The notes beneath the pieces are model-generated. The model made no database searches. It was not told the origin of the DNA and saw only the letters and a list, made by a program, of their open reading frames with translations. Shown in pieces: positions 44,501 through 55,018 of a stretch of 64,000 bases of DNA (position 1 is its first letter; every line of letters begins with the position of its first letter). Source of the stretch: Corticium candelabrum (Eukaryota > Porifera > Homoscleromorpha > Homosclerophorida > Plakinidae); contig NC_085094.1 of the NCBI RefSeq assembly GCF_963422355.1, positions 7,423,770 to 7,487,769 of the forward strand, read 5' to 3'. The translations under genes and the position numbers were made by a program.

Positions 44501-46202
44501 TTGTGTTACGTGTTAGAGCTCTTCTTTATGATGATCTAAGTCAAAATATGTCTGTCCATGTTGGTAACAGCTTAACAAACAATGGGAACGACAACCACAA
44601 TTGTGGAAAGGTTTCGTTTGACAGTCCTTCCTCTAATGCAATATGGCGAGATGTTAGCTGCAGTCCACCAGTTTGGGGAAGATACATTAATTTACAAAGA
44701 ATAGTGACATATGACATTCTTCGTGTATGTGAGGTGGCTTTCAACTATGGTTAGATGATGTTGTGGTGTAGGTAGGTGTTGAATGAAAAGTAAAATGTTT
44801 TGTTGTTGTAGAGTTGGAGATTGCTATTCTAGACAATAATATGAACATTGAAGGAACAAGTGTGGCAGTTGATGAGAATCAAGATTACTCTAATCCTATT
44901 GATTGTGGTGTCAGTCCTGATGTGACCAACTTTAATGCTCTCTTGCAATGGAAACACAACACAACCAATGATGTACCATCTTCAAGTGTACAGACTACTG
45001 GTGTATATCAGATGTATGAGAATGGTGTGCAGCGACTCTACATCAAATCAGCTAGTGTCTCTTCCAATGGTCTGTATACATGTCAATATACTGCAACTGA
45101 TGGCTCTATAGTGTCAAAGTCATTTACACTGAACGTCAATGGTATAAATATAGGAACATAGTTGTGTTTAGTGTTGTATAGTAATTGTTTTGTTGTCTCT
45201 AGTAAACTGTGAATGGAGCTCATGGTCAGATTGTACATTATCATGTAGTTTTGGAACTCACACTCGTACACGAGCACATCTTAATAAGCAACACAATGGA
45301 ATGGACTGTGTGGAGTTGCCAACTAAGGACTGTGACAGCAAACAACCACCATGTAAGGACATAATTTCACATAACAAGCTTTCTCTTGTCCTCATACTTT
45401 TGTTTGGAAGTATGACGTTAGGAGAGTGGTTGCATGGTTATGTGAGAGACTACAAATAGGAACAGTAGATATAGGTAGCACTGAGTGTCATGAAGTTGGG
45501 TTGTTTCAGTTTGTTAATGTATAGTAACTGTATACACTCAAGTAACGAGTTATGACATCAAAAACATATGCAACAAACCTGAAATATGACTTGGTAGAAT
45601 CAAGTTTTTTCAATTAATTTAAAAATTTATATGTTTCAATGGTGATGAAGTTACAAGAGTGATCTTAATTGATTTGTACTTGGCAATTGATTTTGGGTAG
45701 GTAATACACAACTGGACATCTAGATGCTAAAATTCTTAATGATATGATATTTTAGGTGCACCAACAGCTGGGCAGTCACCAGAAGTTTCTTTTGATGAGT
45801 CTTCAGTGCAAGAATTAAGTTGCACAGCTTCACAGTATTCTGGTCTGAGTGGAGACATTACATTTGAATGGTACAGAGAAGAGAATGGAGTTGATTTAGC
45901 TATTGCATTAGACTCTCGAGTGACAAATTCATCTGAAAATGATGAAATGGGAAATTTTACTGGGAAATTGAAATTTGCATCTGTGAAGCGTTCAGATAGA
46001 AGATTAATCAAGTGCAGGGCTTTAACAAGTATGGTGCTAGTGATGTATGTCTTCAGCTACATCAGTTAATGTCAAATGTGAGTTGGTTTTATGTTTCATG
46101 TAACATTAGAATTTGTTATAAGAGTGATGTACGTGTTGTTAGATGCTCCCGAATTTGTTAAAATTGCAGTGGTTGTGAAAGGACAAAGTATCACATTAAA
46201 CT

Positions 46203-46340
46203 CAGGGGCGGCGGAGCCGGGGGGGCTGGGGGGGGGCTAGAGCCCCCCCAACTTTATCAACTTTATGCTGTAGAATTTCTGCTTTCTGTAATGTTTACCC
46301 TTTCAGCCCCCTCAACTTTCAACTCGCTCCGCCGCCCCTG
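46203..46340. mobile_element. hAT-type non-autonomous element inside an Ig exon of receptor gene C
   Basis: Perfect 15-bp terminal inverted repeats CAGGGGCGGCGGAGC / GCTCCGCCGCCCCTG enclose 138 bp. The flanks are ATTAAACT on the left (46,195-46,202) and ATTAACT on the right (46,341-46,347). Genes A and B give the empty site. An 8-bp duplication with one base lost, and CAGGGGCGG ends, fit the hAT superfamily. Confidence 0.88.
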
Positions 46341-47027
46341 ATTAACTGTTCTGCTGTTGGTAATCCCTCTCCAGTTTATGAATGGAGAGGAGGCAAGAGT
46401 GCAACAGGATCTACTCTGGAATTAACATCACTTGAATTTAAGGATGAAGGGACATACACATGTGTTGCTAGTAACACTATTGAGGCTGGTGCTAAGTCCA
46501 CTAATACTTCAGTACAGTTGAAAATTGAAGGTAACGTTAGTGTTTATTTATTGAAAATGTAGCTAACTAAAAGACTGATTAGTTTAAATATTGAAATGTA
46601 TTGGTTTGTGTGTTAATTATATATCTACATGCAGTGAATGAGTCATTGTCTGGAGAATCATCAAATTCTGTAATCTTAAGCTTGGGAGTGGTGATAGCAG
46701 TTGCTATTACAGTAATTGTCATCATTCTTGTGCTAGTCATCATTGTTTTTGTTTTGCTGAGGTGAACTATTTAAGCTACATTTATATATTTGTAATACTA
46801 GGTTTCTAAGTTAGTCTGTGGTTTAGGAGAAATTACAGGAATACTGTTAAACAAAGAGGAAAGAAGATATCAGAGCCTGTAAAATGTGATCATTCTGCTA
46901 CTAATTCTAAAGCAAATTCTGGAACAGAGGACTGTGTGGAGAGAAGCAATGATATGACAACCAACTGCTCCTATGCTACTTCAAGTAAATATTAATTAAC
47001 ATGATGATGTAAAATTACATAGAATAT

Positions 47028-47050
47028 GATATATATATATATATATATAT
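47028..47050 (+). repeat. (AT)n microsatellite
   Basis: ATATAT run at the left border of the inserted DNA in the last intron of receptor gene C. A second, longer run (48,865-48,907) lies at the right border, so the ~1.8-kb block of transposon DNA sits inside what was probably one TA array. Confidence 0.9.
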
Positions 47051-47140
47051 ACAAGCCATGTAGCCCGTTCTTCGCCCAGGCCAATTAATTAAGTTAATTA
47101 ACACAATTCCAGCGTCTAGACTCTTGGAGCATAATAAAAT

Positions 47141-47677
47141 TCAATTATCTAAGCGGAGACACCCATGGACGACCATAAAGTAGATATCCGTCTGGTCATT
47201 GGAGCATTGAGTTTCACGGCAGAAATTCTTTGGAAAATGCTTCCAGCAGTAGTTGTCAACCATGCAAGGCAAATTTTTGTTGAGGGGTTCGCATGGTCCG
47301 TGGATCATGTTAGTCATGACATCACCAACAAAGCAAATTTGAGCAAATTTAGCAGTAGAATTTTCTGGAGGAGCAAGACCTCCGATAGAATGATAGATTT
47401 GTCCCTGAACTTTGAAACAGGGATTCCAACCGGTGCGAGCTTTAATTTCATCACATCCAAACGACGTCATCTGAAAACCCGAGTTATACGCTCGCGTGTT
47501 TGAGGGGAAACGCTGCGCTTCAACTGATTGTTCCAAAAGGAGATCGACCAATGGGGTAGGCGGTTTGGGTATGGCGGGTAACAAAACTTTTCCGCCACTG
47601 CAGCAGATGCCTGGCGGTTCCTTCTTCCACGTCAGTGCTTCGCAGTGTTTGCACTTGATGTTAATTTGCCAATGTTG
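47141..47677 (-). mobile_element. Helitron Rep/helicase protein fragment with internal deletion
   Basis: The minus-strand open frame reads CKHCEALTWKKEPPGICCSG, KVLLPAIPKPPTPLVDLL, YNSGFQMTSFGCDEI, FKVQGQIYHSIGGLAPP and KFAQICFVGD, the N-terminal Cys-rich and replication-initiator-proximal region of animal Helitrons. It then jumps to MIHGPCEPLNKNLPCMV and CWKHFPKNFCRETQCSNDQT, which in full elements lies after the HUH initiator domain. The HUH domain has thus been lost in frame. No helicase part follows. It is located in the last intron of receptor gene C. Confidence 0.88.
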
Positions 47678-48018
47678 TTAGGAGTAGGCCTTAGTGTAAG
47701 ATATCTAATAGAAACGTTTAGTAAACGACGGCGACATGCAAGATAGAGGAGAATCTGTACGCCAAAGGACCGTTTATGGTATTGCTATAACTATGATTTT
47801 CCATAAGCATCGATGACGGTATGCATTGCCTACATAGACACAGTTCCAAAAAGGAGACAACTTGGTTAGAAAGTATAAGAATATTTTAGAGGTACGTGAT
47901 TATTGACGCACGTGCTAAGCGCGTGTTGAGAATGACGGCGGTGCTAATCGTTAACTCTTTCATTGGCTGGAGAAGAAGTTTTGGTAGTAGCTTTTGCGAT
48001 CCGTCGAGGGGCAATGCG

Positions 48019-48135
48019 CTAGCGCTGTGAGTCAAGCCAGCGAGTAGCTTCGTTAACTTTTTCTTTTCGCAGTAATAACTCTCGTCGCTTTGCCTTTGAC
48101 GAAATAGCAGACAGAGAGCGCTTTTTGGGAGGCAT
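48019..48135 (-). mobile_element. Possible Helitron N-terminal ORF remnant (38 codons)
   Basis: ATG at 48,135 opens MPPKKRSLSAISSKAKRREL and ends at TAG near 48,019. A basic MPPKK start upstream of the Helitron fragment on the same strand is consistent with the element's N-terminus, but the two frames are not joined. Confidence 0.35.
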
Positions 48136-48250
48136 TTTGACAGTGTACAGGCGGGTTTGCTGTAATGACAACTTTTTGTCGCGCTCTAGCCAAACAGCAG
48201 AGCGCTTGTGACGTCACAATAGGTGACGCAACAATGAGTAGGCATAGGAT

Positions 48251-48510
48251 CAGGCCCGTAGGAAGCAAATAAAGTGGTACGGCCTAACGCACGCTAAAGG
48301 GCGTGGCTTTTAATTTAGTGCGCGTTAAAGCAAGAGACCAATGCTCCAATTAATGTCTGTCAGTCTGGTTTCAAATTGAATGCCTCCTTATATGTGTTTG
48401 TTTTTCCTCTTCTCTCTCTTTCGCTCGCGCAGAGAAGGGTCTGGCTAGGCGAGGCTACAAAAAGTGGTGCGGCCATGGCCGCACCAGCCGCACCGGCTCC
48501 TACGGCCCTG
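48251..48510. mobile_element. Non-autonomous TIR element (260 bp), AGGAT duplication
   Basis: Left end CAGGCCCGTAGGAAGC; right end read inward CAGGGCCGTAGGAGCC. These match at 14 of 16 positions. AGGAT flanks both sides (48,246-48,250 and 48,511-48,515). Internal words (AAAGTGGTACGGCCTAACGC, GTGCGCGTTAAAG) recur in part near 62,418-62,480 and 56,116-56,170, so this is a family with other copies here. Confidence 0.7.
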
Positions 48511-48569
48511 AGGATGACATCAAGAAGTACAGATGAACGCCAGCAACGATTAGCTATTGAACACAGACT

Positions 48570-48840
48570 ACCGAAAACGTCACCAGTTGCTATTCCAAAC
48601 TTAGAAAAGGCCGCATGCTAAAAGAAAAGCGAGGAAGTGCGGCGGTTTGCGAGCGCATAGGGAACAAACTATTTGTGACGTCCGATTATCAATAAAACGC
48701 CAACACAAAGCAAAGTACAGGGTACTGGCCACCGCAAAGAGCACCAGTTGCTTTACGAAAGTAGAGAAGGTTATGTGCTAAAGGAGGAGCGGAAAGGAAT
48801 AGCGGTTTGCGAGCAATTGCGAACTAAAAATTCAAAATGG
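48570..48840 (+). repeat. Direct repeat pair (~90 bp, ~165-bp spacing)
   Basis: CACCAGTTGCT, GAGAAGG/GAAAAGG, TGTGCTAAAxGxxGAGCG and AGCGGTTTGCGAGC words occur in the same order from about 48,580 and from about 48,747. No coding content. Confidence 0.7.
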
Positions 48841-48861
48841 CTGCGCCCATGGGCCTACTTT

Positions 48862-48864
<3 letters not shown>

Positions 48865-48907
<43 letters not shown>
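48865..48907 (+). repeat. (TA)n microsatellite
   Basis: TATATA run marking the right border of the transposon block in the last intron of receptor gene C. Confidence 0.95.
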
Positions 48908-48910
<3 letters not shown>

Positions 48911-49563
48911 AGTTGTTATAATGCTGTTCTACTGTATGTATAGTTTGCTTAGTTTTGAATAAGGTCCATGATTTTGAGATTTATTCACTTCTGTGGGAGC
49001 TTGTTTGGTATTATAATAAATTGTATACTGAATCTGTTGAACTAAAGTTTATTGTGGACACTTAAGTTAATTAAGATTATTAATTGTGATCAGGCAGTCA
49101 CTTTATTATTGTGGGTACATACGTAAGTATCACGATTGCTTACAGATGCAGTCGAATATGAAGAGATTGCAACTGAACGCGTTGCAGTTCAGCAAGACAG
49201 GGAAATTGAGGAAATCTATGAAACTATGGATGGTGAATCAACATTTTAAAATCAATTCAATGTAACAAAATCTCTTTGATAATGATTTGTGACTTATAAG
49301 GGTTTAGAATACGTCTGTTACCAGTAGCCATAGGTTTAGAATGTAGTGGTTTCATTTTTGTTTCTAGTTTGACACGACTGGTTTGTTTATAGCTGGTAGG
49401 TAAACTTGAAGTGAGAAGGACAATGATGTGTCTGTGTGAGACTAACGATATCTGCTTGTAAAAAGAGCACTGAACAATGAAAACAATTTAAATTAAAACA
49501 AGCTTTTAATTAAAAAAGTTTGGAGCTTTTTAGTATTTCGTAAATACGACAGCTTATTATTTA

Positions 49564-49618
49564 TACGGGAACTTTAGGGTGTATACGGGACCTATTAGCG
49601 CTTAAAGTATACGGGACC
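49564..49618 (+). promoter_or_regulatory. Triple TACGGGA(C/A)C motif upstream of SREK1
   Basis: TACGGGAAC (49,564), TACGGGACC (49,584) and TACGGGACC (49,610) end about 58 bp before the SREK1 ATG. The same word occurs three times in similar position upstream of PTBP (56,459-56,502). Candidate core-promoter or transcription-factor element; function is inferred. Confidence 0.45.
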
Positions 49619-49675
49619 TTTCATGGTTTAGTTCAGCTTTTTTACTTTCTCTTTGTCGTCTGGGACTCGATCCAA

Positions 49676-50000
49676 ATGCCGGTTGGTCGAGTGATTCAGG
49701 TCTCAAACATTACGCCTTCGGCGACCAAAGCTCAAATGCGCGAACTGTTCAGCTTCCTGGGCAGAGTTCAGGACATCAAGCTCTACCCTGACCCGTCAGA
49801 CGCTCAAATCGTTACGCGTACGTGCGTTTGAGACGCTTTTGGTGTGTTTTAGGGATACTAGCATTGCTCCAATCTCGTCGAGAGTCTGTTTCGTTCAGTA
49901 TCGCGACCCGGAGTCCTGCTCTCTTGCTCATCATCTCACCAATACGGTTTTCATTGATCGAGCGCTTATTGTGGCGCCAATTGCTGCAGGTGGGATTTAA

Positions 50001-50073
<73 letters not shown>

Positions 50074-50510
50074 CGTGCGTGAGTGCGTGCGTGCGTGCAT
50101 GTGTGTCTTGTATGGCTCAGTTGGTTAGAGAGTCATCTTATGGAGAGTGTACATCCGGGACCTTGCAGGCTTGTAGGTTCAAGTCACAGTGATGGCGAGC
50201 TATGGCATAATTTCCTTGGGCAAGAAACTCACACACAATTGCCTCTCTCAACTCAGGAGTATAAATGAGAACCTGGTCATTGACTGGGTAGCAAAGGCCT
50301 CTGACTGCGACAAAGTCCATCAGCCACTGGGGTCCTGGTGGGACTTTGTGTGCCCACACCACAGTTGGCGTCGCGGTTGGGGCTCCTATGAGTACCTGGT
50401 CAGGCTCCAGGAGATTGCTTAGCACGGCCCATAGCTCCGTAGTGAACAGGAACCCAGCCATCTGGCTGGGGGCGTAACCGTAACGAACAGCAGCTCCTTA
50501 TCCATTTGCC

Positions 50511-50571
<61 letters not shown>

Positions 50572-51262
50572 ATGCATGGGTATGACTTCGTACGTTCTGT
50601 CTATATATGTTATTTTAATTAACTAAACCATACAATAGCGTATTTGTTTGTCTAGTGACCATCCCATCTGAGGAGCTTGCCATGCAGGTTTGTAAGAATT
50701 GTAATACACCCAATCTCATCACACACTCTCACCATACCCCATTAATATCAACCATATCACAAGTCACATTTCGTCTCCATAGAATCCAGGACACTCCGGT
50801 ATCACCGGAAACGTGGATCCAACAAAGGTCGATGAAATACGACGCACTGTGTATGTCGGTAATCTCAACTCATCGGTACGATGACATAACGTCTCACTAT
50901 TGATGTTGATGTCTAATGTGTGTGTGGGCGTGTCAGATCTCGCCTGAGCAGGTGGGAGAATTCTTCCAAGCGTGTGGTGAGGTGAAGTTCGTACGAATGT
51001 CAGGAGATGAGACACAGCCAACGAGGTGGATTAGCTGCACAGCTTGTCTGTTGTTGTTCGACATGTTTGTGTTGTCGTGTGTTGTGTGTGTGTGTGTGTG
51101 CTAGATATGCGTTTGTTGAGTTTGAGGATATAGAGGCTGTAAACCAAGCTATGCAGCTGACTGGTGTTGTGTTTGGAGATCGGCCGATCAAGTAGAGTGT
51201 TATCTTTTGTGGTGGTTTGGTTGGTTGCAATGTGGACAGACAGACAGACAGACGGATGGATG

Positions 51263-51294
<32 letters not shown>

Positions 51295-53857
51295 CAGACA
51301 CTGACAAACACAGACAGACACAGACAGACAGATGGATGGATGGACAGACAGACAGAGAGACGGGCAGACAGACACAGATGGATGGACAGACAGACAGACA
51401 GACACAAACAGACAGACAGAAAGACAGACGGATGGACAGACAGACAGACAGACAGATGGGTGGACAGACAAACATACAGATGGACAGATAAACCAACAAA
51501 AACCTGATGGTTGGTTCGTCTGTTTGTCTGTTGGTTTGTCTGTCTGTTTGTTTATGAGTTTGTTATTGTGTCCGTATATCTGTCTCTTTGTATATCTACC
51601 TAAAAAGACTAAAACCAGCTACTACAACATGCAACTAAACGTCATACATTTCACCAAACTTCAAGACCTGACTTACACCTTATGTGTATCAACATCAACT
51701 CCATCAGACTACATAATTTCACCATCAACTAAAGTAATAACTGCCATCTCGTCTCTAGAGTTAATCACTCAAACAACGCTATCGTCAAGCCTCAACCCAA
51801 AGCAGCAAGTGCAGAGCAACGTGAGGTGGAAGCCGCGATGGCAAAAGTGAGACAAGCTCAAGAACTGATTGACTCAGAAGTTGATCCTTGTGAGTACAGT
51901 AGTGACATTGAATGGAGTGTACGACAAATTTGTCATCTCTAAGTTGTCCCCGGGCATCCATACGTGAAATTTTTAGTTGCCCGGTTATTACTCTAGTTGC
52001 CCATACAGTAAATCCATGACCGCTATTGCTATGGTGCTATAGCTGATTTATGAGAATATATGTATTTACAGAAACAAACAGACAGACAGTGCACATAAAT
52101 CTTTTACATTTTATCACTTGTATTAGCATGATGTATTAACTTTGATGTATAGAAATGCATTGACAGACAGACAGAAAGGCAGACAAGCAGACAGACAGAC
52201 ATGCAGAGAACTGAGTGCAGACAAGACGAGTTCAAAAATTACTGTGATGCAGTGATACAATGCAAAAGTGTAACTGTTACTGCAGAAGATGAGCAAAGTC
52301 CAGTATAATGCTGACTCAGTTGGTGCTACTAGTAACTCTCTTAGCTTATCATCAGCTGTTTGACTCTTGGTCTTACCTAGGGATCTTTTAGGTCCAATTT
52401 GTCTTAGAACTTGCTGATTTCTAGCGTATTGTAGACTGTAATAATGTCTTGTATAAGAAATATATGTATTGACAGACAGACAGACAGACAGAACCAAGCC
52501 CTATTGGCTTGGGTAGTATTTAGTTGCTTTGCTTAGATGGTGTATAATAGTTCAATGTTTGAAAATATATGTATTGACAGACAGGCAGACAGAGAGACAA
52601 CTTGTGAGAAGCAGAGTTGCCCCTCTAAACTGGCAGTTTTGACACAGACAGGCAAATGATGTGCAGCAGGATAAAGATAAACAGCAATACTATCAACCAC
52701 AAGGACTCTGCAACAGCAGCTGAAATCTTGCCATCATAATTTTAGGACAGAGTAACCCAGATAGAGATAGGATGCTTGTTTGTAATTTTCAGTTTTGGTT
52801 GTACTTCTATGTTATAAAGAAAGTACACACCAGCATAAATGACACAAAGTAGCACCTCGTTGACACTACAGGTCACGCCCAATCTGGCACTTAATTAATT
52901 AGGAAAGACACAGATATCTAATCTGTCATCTGTGACACCTAAATGCTCTCAGTAGGTCTGCAAAACGGTAGACTTATCTATAAGTAAGTTTACTAATGGG
53001 GCATGCTTGCTCAGAAAAGTCAAGCTGGTAGGTAGGGTAGCTGTCCTTTAGTTGTCCCTGGGCAACTATAGTTTGCCACTTCAGTTGCCCGGACATACTT
53101 TTGGTTGTCTCGGGCAACCAATTTGTGGTACACTGGAATGTCAATGATAATATGGAAACGATGCTTGACTGTCAAATTGTGTGTGTAGCTGAAGCAAGGC
53201 CCAAGAGACGACGTTACTCGTCGTAAGTCATGTGTTTGTTGTATTGATTTCTATAGTATATTTGCTATTTATCTATTTATTATTTATTTTGTGTTGTTAT
53301 GCCCCTCCATAATGGGCAAGTGGGGTCTTTACCCCCATCTGGGAGCCCACCAACCCAGCAGGTGAGCCCAGCAGGGTACATGTTTCCGTGCAGTCCATAC
53401 TGCAATCAATGAGTAGCCAATTTGATATAGATTGTAGGCATTACGGTGACCGCAAACTCGTGGACAGCACGCCTAGTGGATATCAATGACCACGAGGAAA
53501 GCACTGAACGTCATTGTCAACAGACCGTTTGCCAGATCACAGAAACTTCCCAATGACTGAAACAAGTCATAGTCTCATGGATAAAGCTTTTTATTATTTA
53601 TTTTTATTATTTATTTATTTATTATTTATTTTTATTATTTATTTATTTATTTAGTATTTATTTTTCTATTTTGTTATTTATTTATTCATTTATTTATTTA
53701 TTTATTTATTTATTTACTTTTAGATTATGTATTTTTGTGCATGGCCTGTAACTTTGTATGTGTAGCCTTGTTGCCAATGGTTTGGTGATGTGGCTGTTGA
53801 TGGAAAGTCTCATGTGGCTTGGCCTTATTGCTGTTGCTTATCTGCATGTTGTTTTTA

Positions 53858-53917
<60 letters not shown>

Positions 53918-54919
53918 TCTCCGTTTGTCTGTCTGTTTGTCTCTCTATCTGTTTGTCCATCTGTTTGTGCATCTGTTTGTCTGTCTATCTGTTTGTCCAT
54001 CTGTTTGCATATGTTTGTTTGTCTATCTGTTTGTCTGTCTGTCTGTCTGTTTGTCTGTCCATCTGTCTGTCCATCTGTCTGTCTATCTGTCCGTCCATCT
54101 GTTTGTGCGTCTGTTTGTCTGTCTGTCTGTTTATCTGTTCGTTCGTCCATCTGTCCGTCCGTCCATCTGTCCGTCTATCCATCTGTCCGTCTATCCATCT
54201 GTCCGTCTATCCATCTGTCCGTCTATCCATCTGTTCGTCTATCCATCTGTCGGTCTGTTTGTCTGTCTGTCCATCTATTTGTTTGTCCGTCCATCTGCCT
54301 GTCTGTCTGTCTGTCTTTCTGTCTTATATTTTGAACAATGATAACTACAATAACCATCAGCAGCAAGCTAACAATAAAGTTGTCTGTCTGTCTGTAAACT
54401 ATCTGCATCCATATCTTATCCCATCATACATTAGGTCTCCATCACCACCAAGAAGAGGTCACTATCGCCGTGGTAGTTACTATCACGGTAGACACAGTCG
54501 ATCACCACCACGACGTCGTCGATCAAGATCAGGCGACAGGCACGTTCAGACCATTATCTCTACCTACACAGCCACACAACTAACCATTTCTTTCCTTCAG
54601 GAGAGATGACAGACGAGGCAGACGACGCCCACGCTCTCGCTCTCTTTCTAAGTCTCCTCGTCGACCTAGAAGGAGATCACGTAGTGCAAGCAGGGATGAC
54701 AGTCGTGAGAGACGTCGAAAGAGACGCTCATCAGCATCATCTAATGACTCTCCACGTCGATCGAGGCAAGTGTGTTGTGTTGTTATGTAGGGAAAATGTA
54801 ATGAATTTGTCGTGACTGTAGTGGAGCTGTAGGAGCAAGAAAAAATGTGTAGGTTTGGTCTTGTGTTGGTGTTTAGTTGATTCATGCACATGTACACTTA
54901 TGTATGCTACACACTCAGT

Positions 54920-55018
<99 letters not shown>

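Larger units (their letters stand above)
41577..49249 (+). pseudogene. Receptor gene C: duplicated TSP1-lectin-Ig cassette, broken by indels and transposons
   Basis: Exons by homology: 41577-41634 (signal peptide), 42425-42565 TSP1, 42622-43070 lectin-like, 43133-43468 Ig, 44097-44237 TSP1, 44302-44749 lectin-like, 44812-45141 Ig, 45203-45352 TSP1, 45756-46077 Ig, 46143-46530 Ig, 46635-46761 TM, 46827-46984 tail, 49146-49249 last exon (YEEI, IYETM). The cassette TSP1-lectin-Ig is present twice; the phase-1 borders would allow a longer protein. Lesions: 2 extra nt in the first lectin exon (stop at 43,023-43,025), 1 extra nt in the second (near 44,400), indels near 46,021-46,050, and a 138-bp hAT-type insertion plus 7-nt duplication inside the Ig exon at 46,143. 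A Helitron fragment and other insertions enlarge the last intron. Outside these the exons are very like genes A and B, so inactivation is recent. An alternative is two genes, the second without a signal exon. Confidence 0.85.

Noticed and set aside
50138-50461. 107-codon minus frame and plus frames over the SINE
   Set aside because: Chance frames within a tRNA-derived SINE.
53758-54609. Long Cys/Leu/Ser/Val frames (up to 283 codons) over microsatellites here and at 51,200-51,500, 57,700-58,150, 59,550-60,280
   Set aside because: They are translations of TCTG, CAGA and GT repeats, open in several frames and strands at once.
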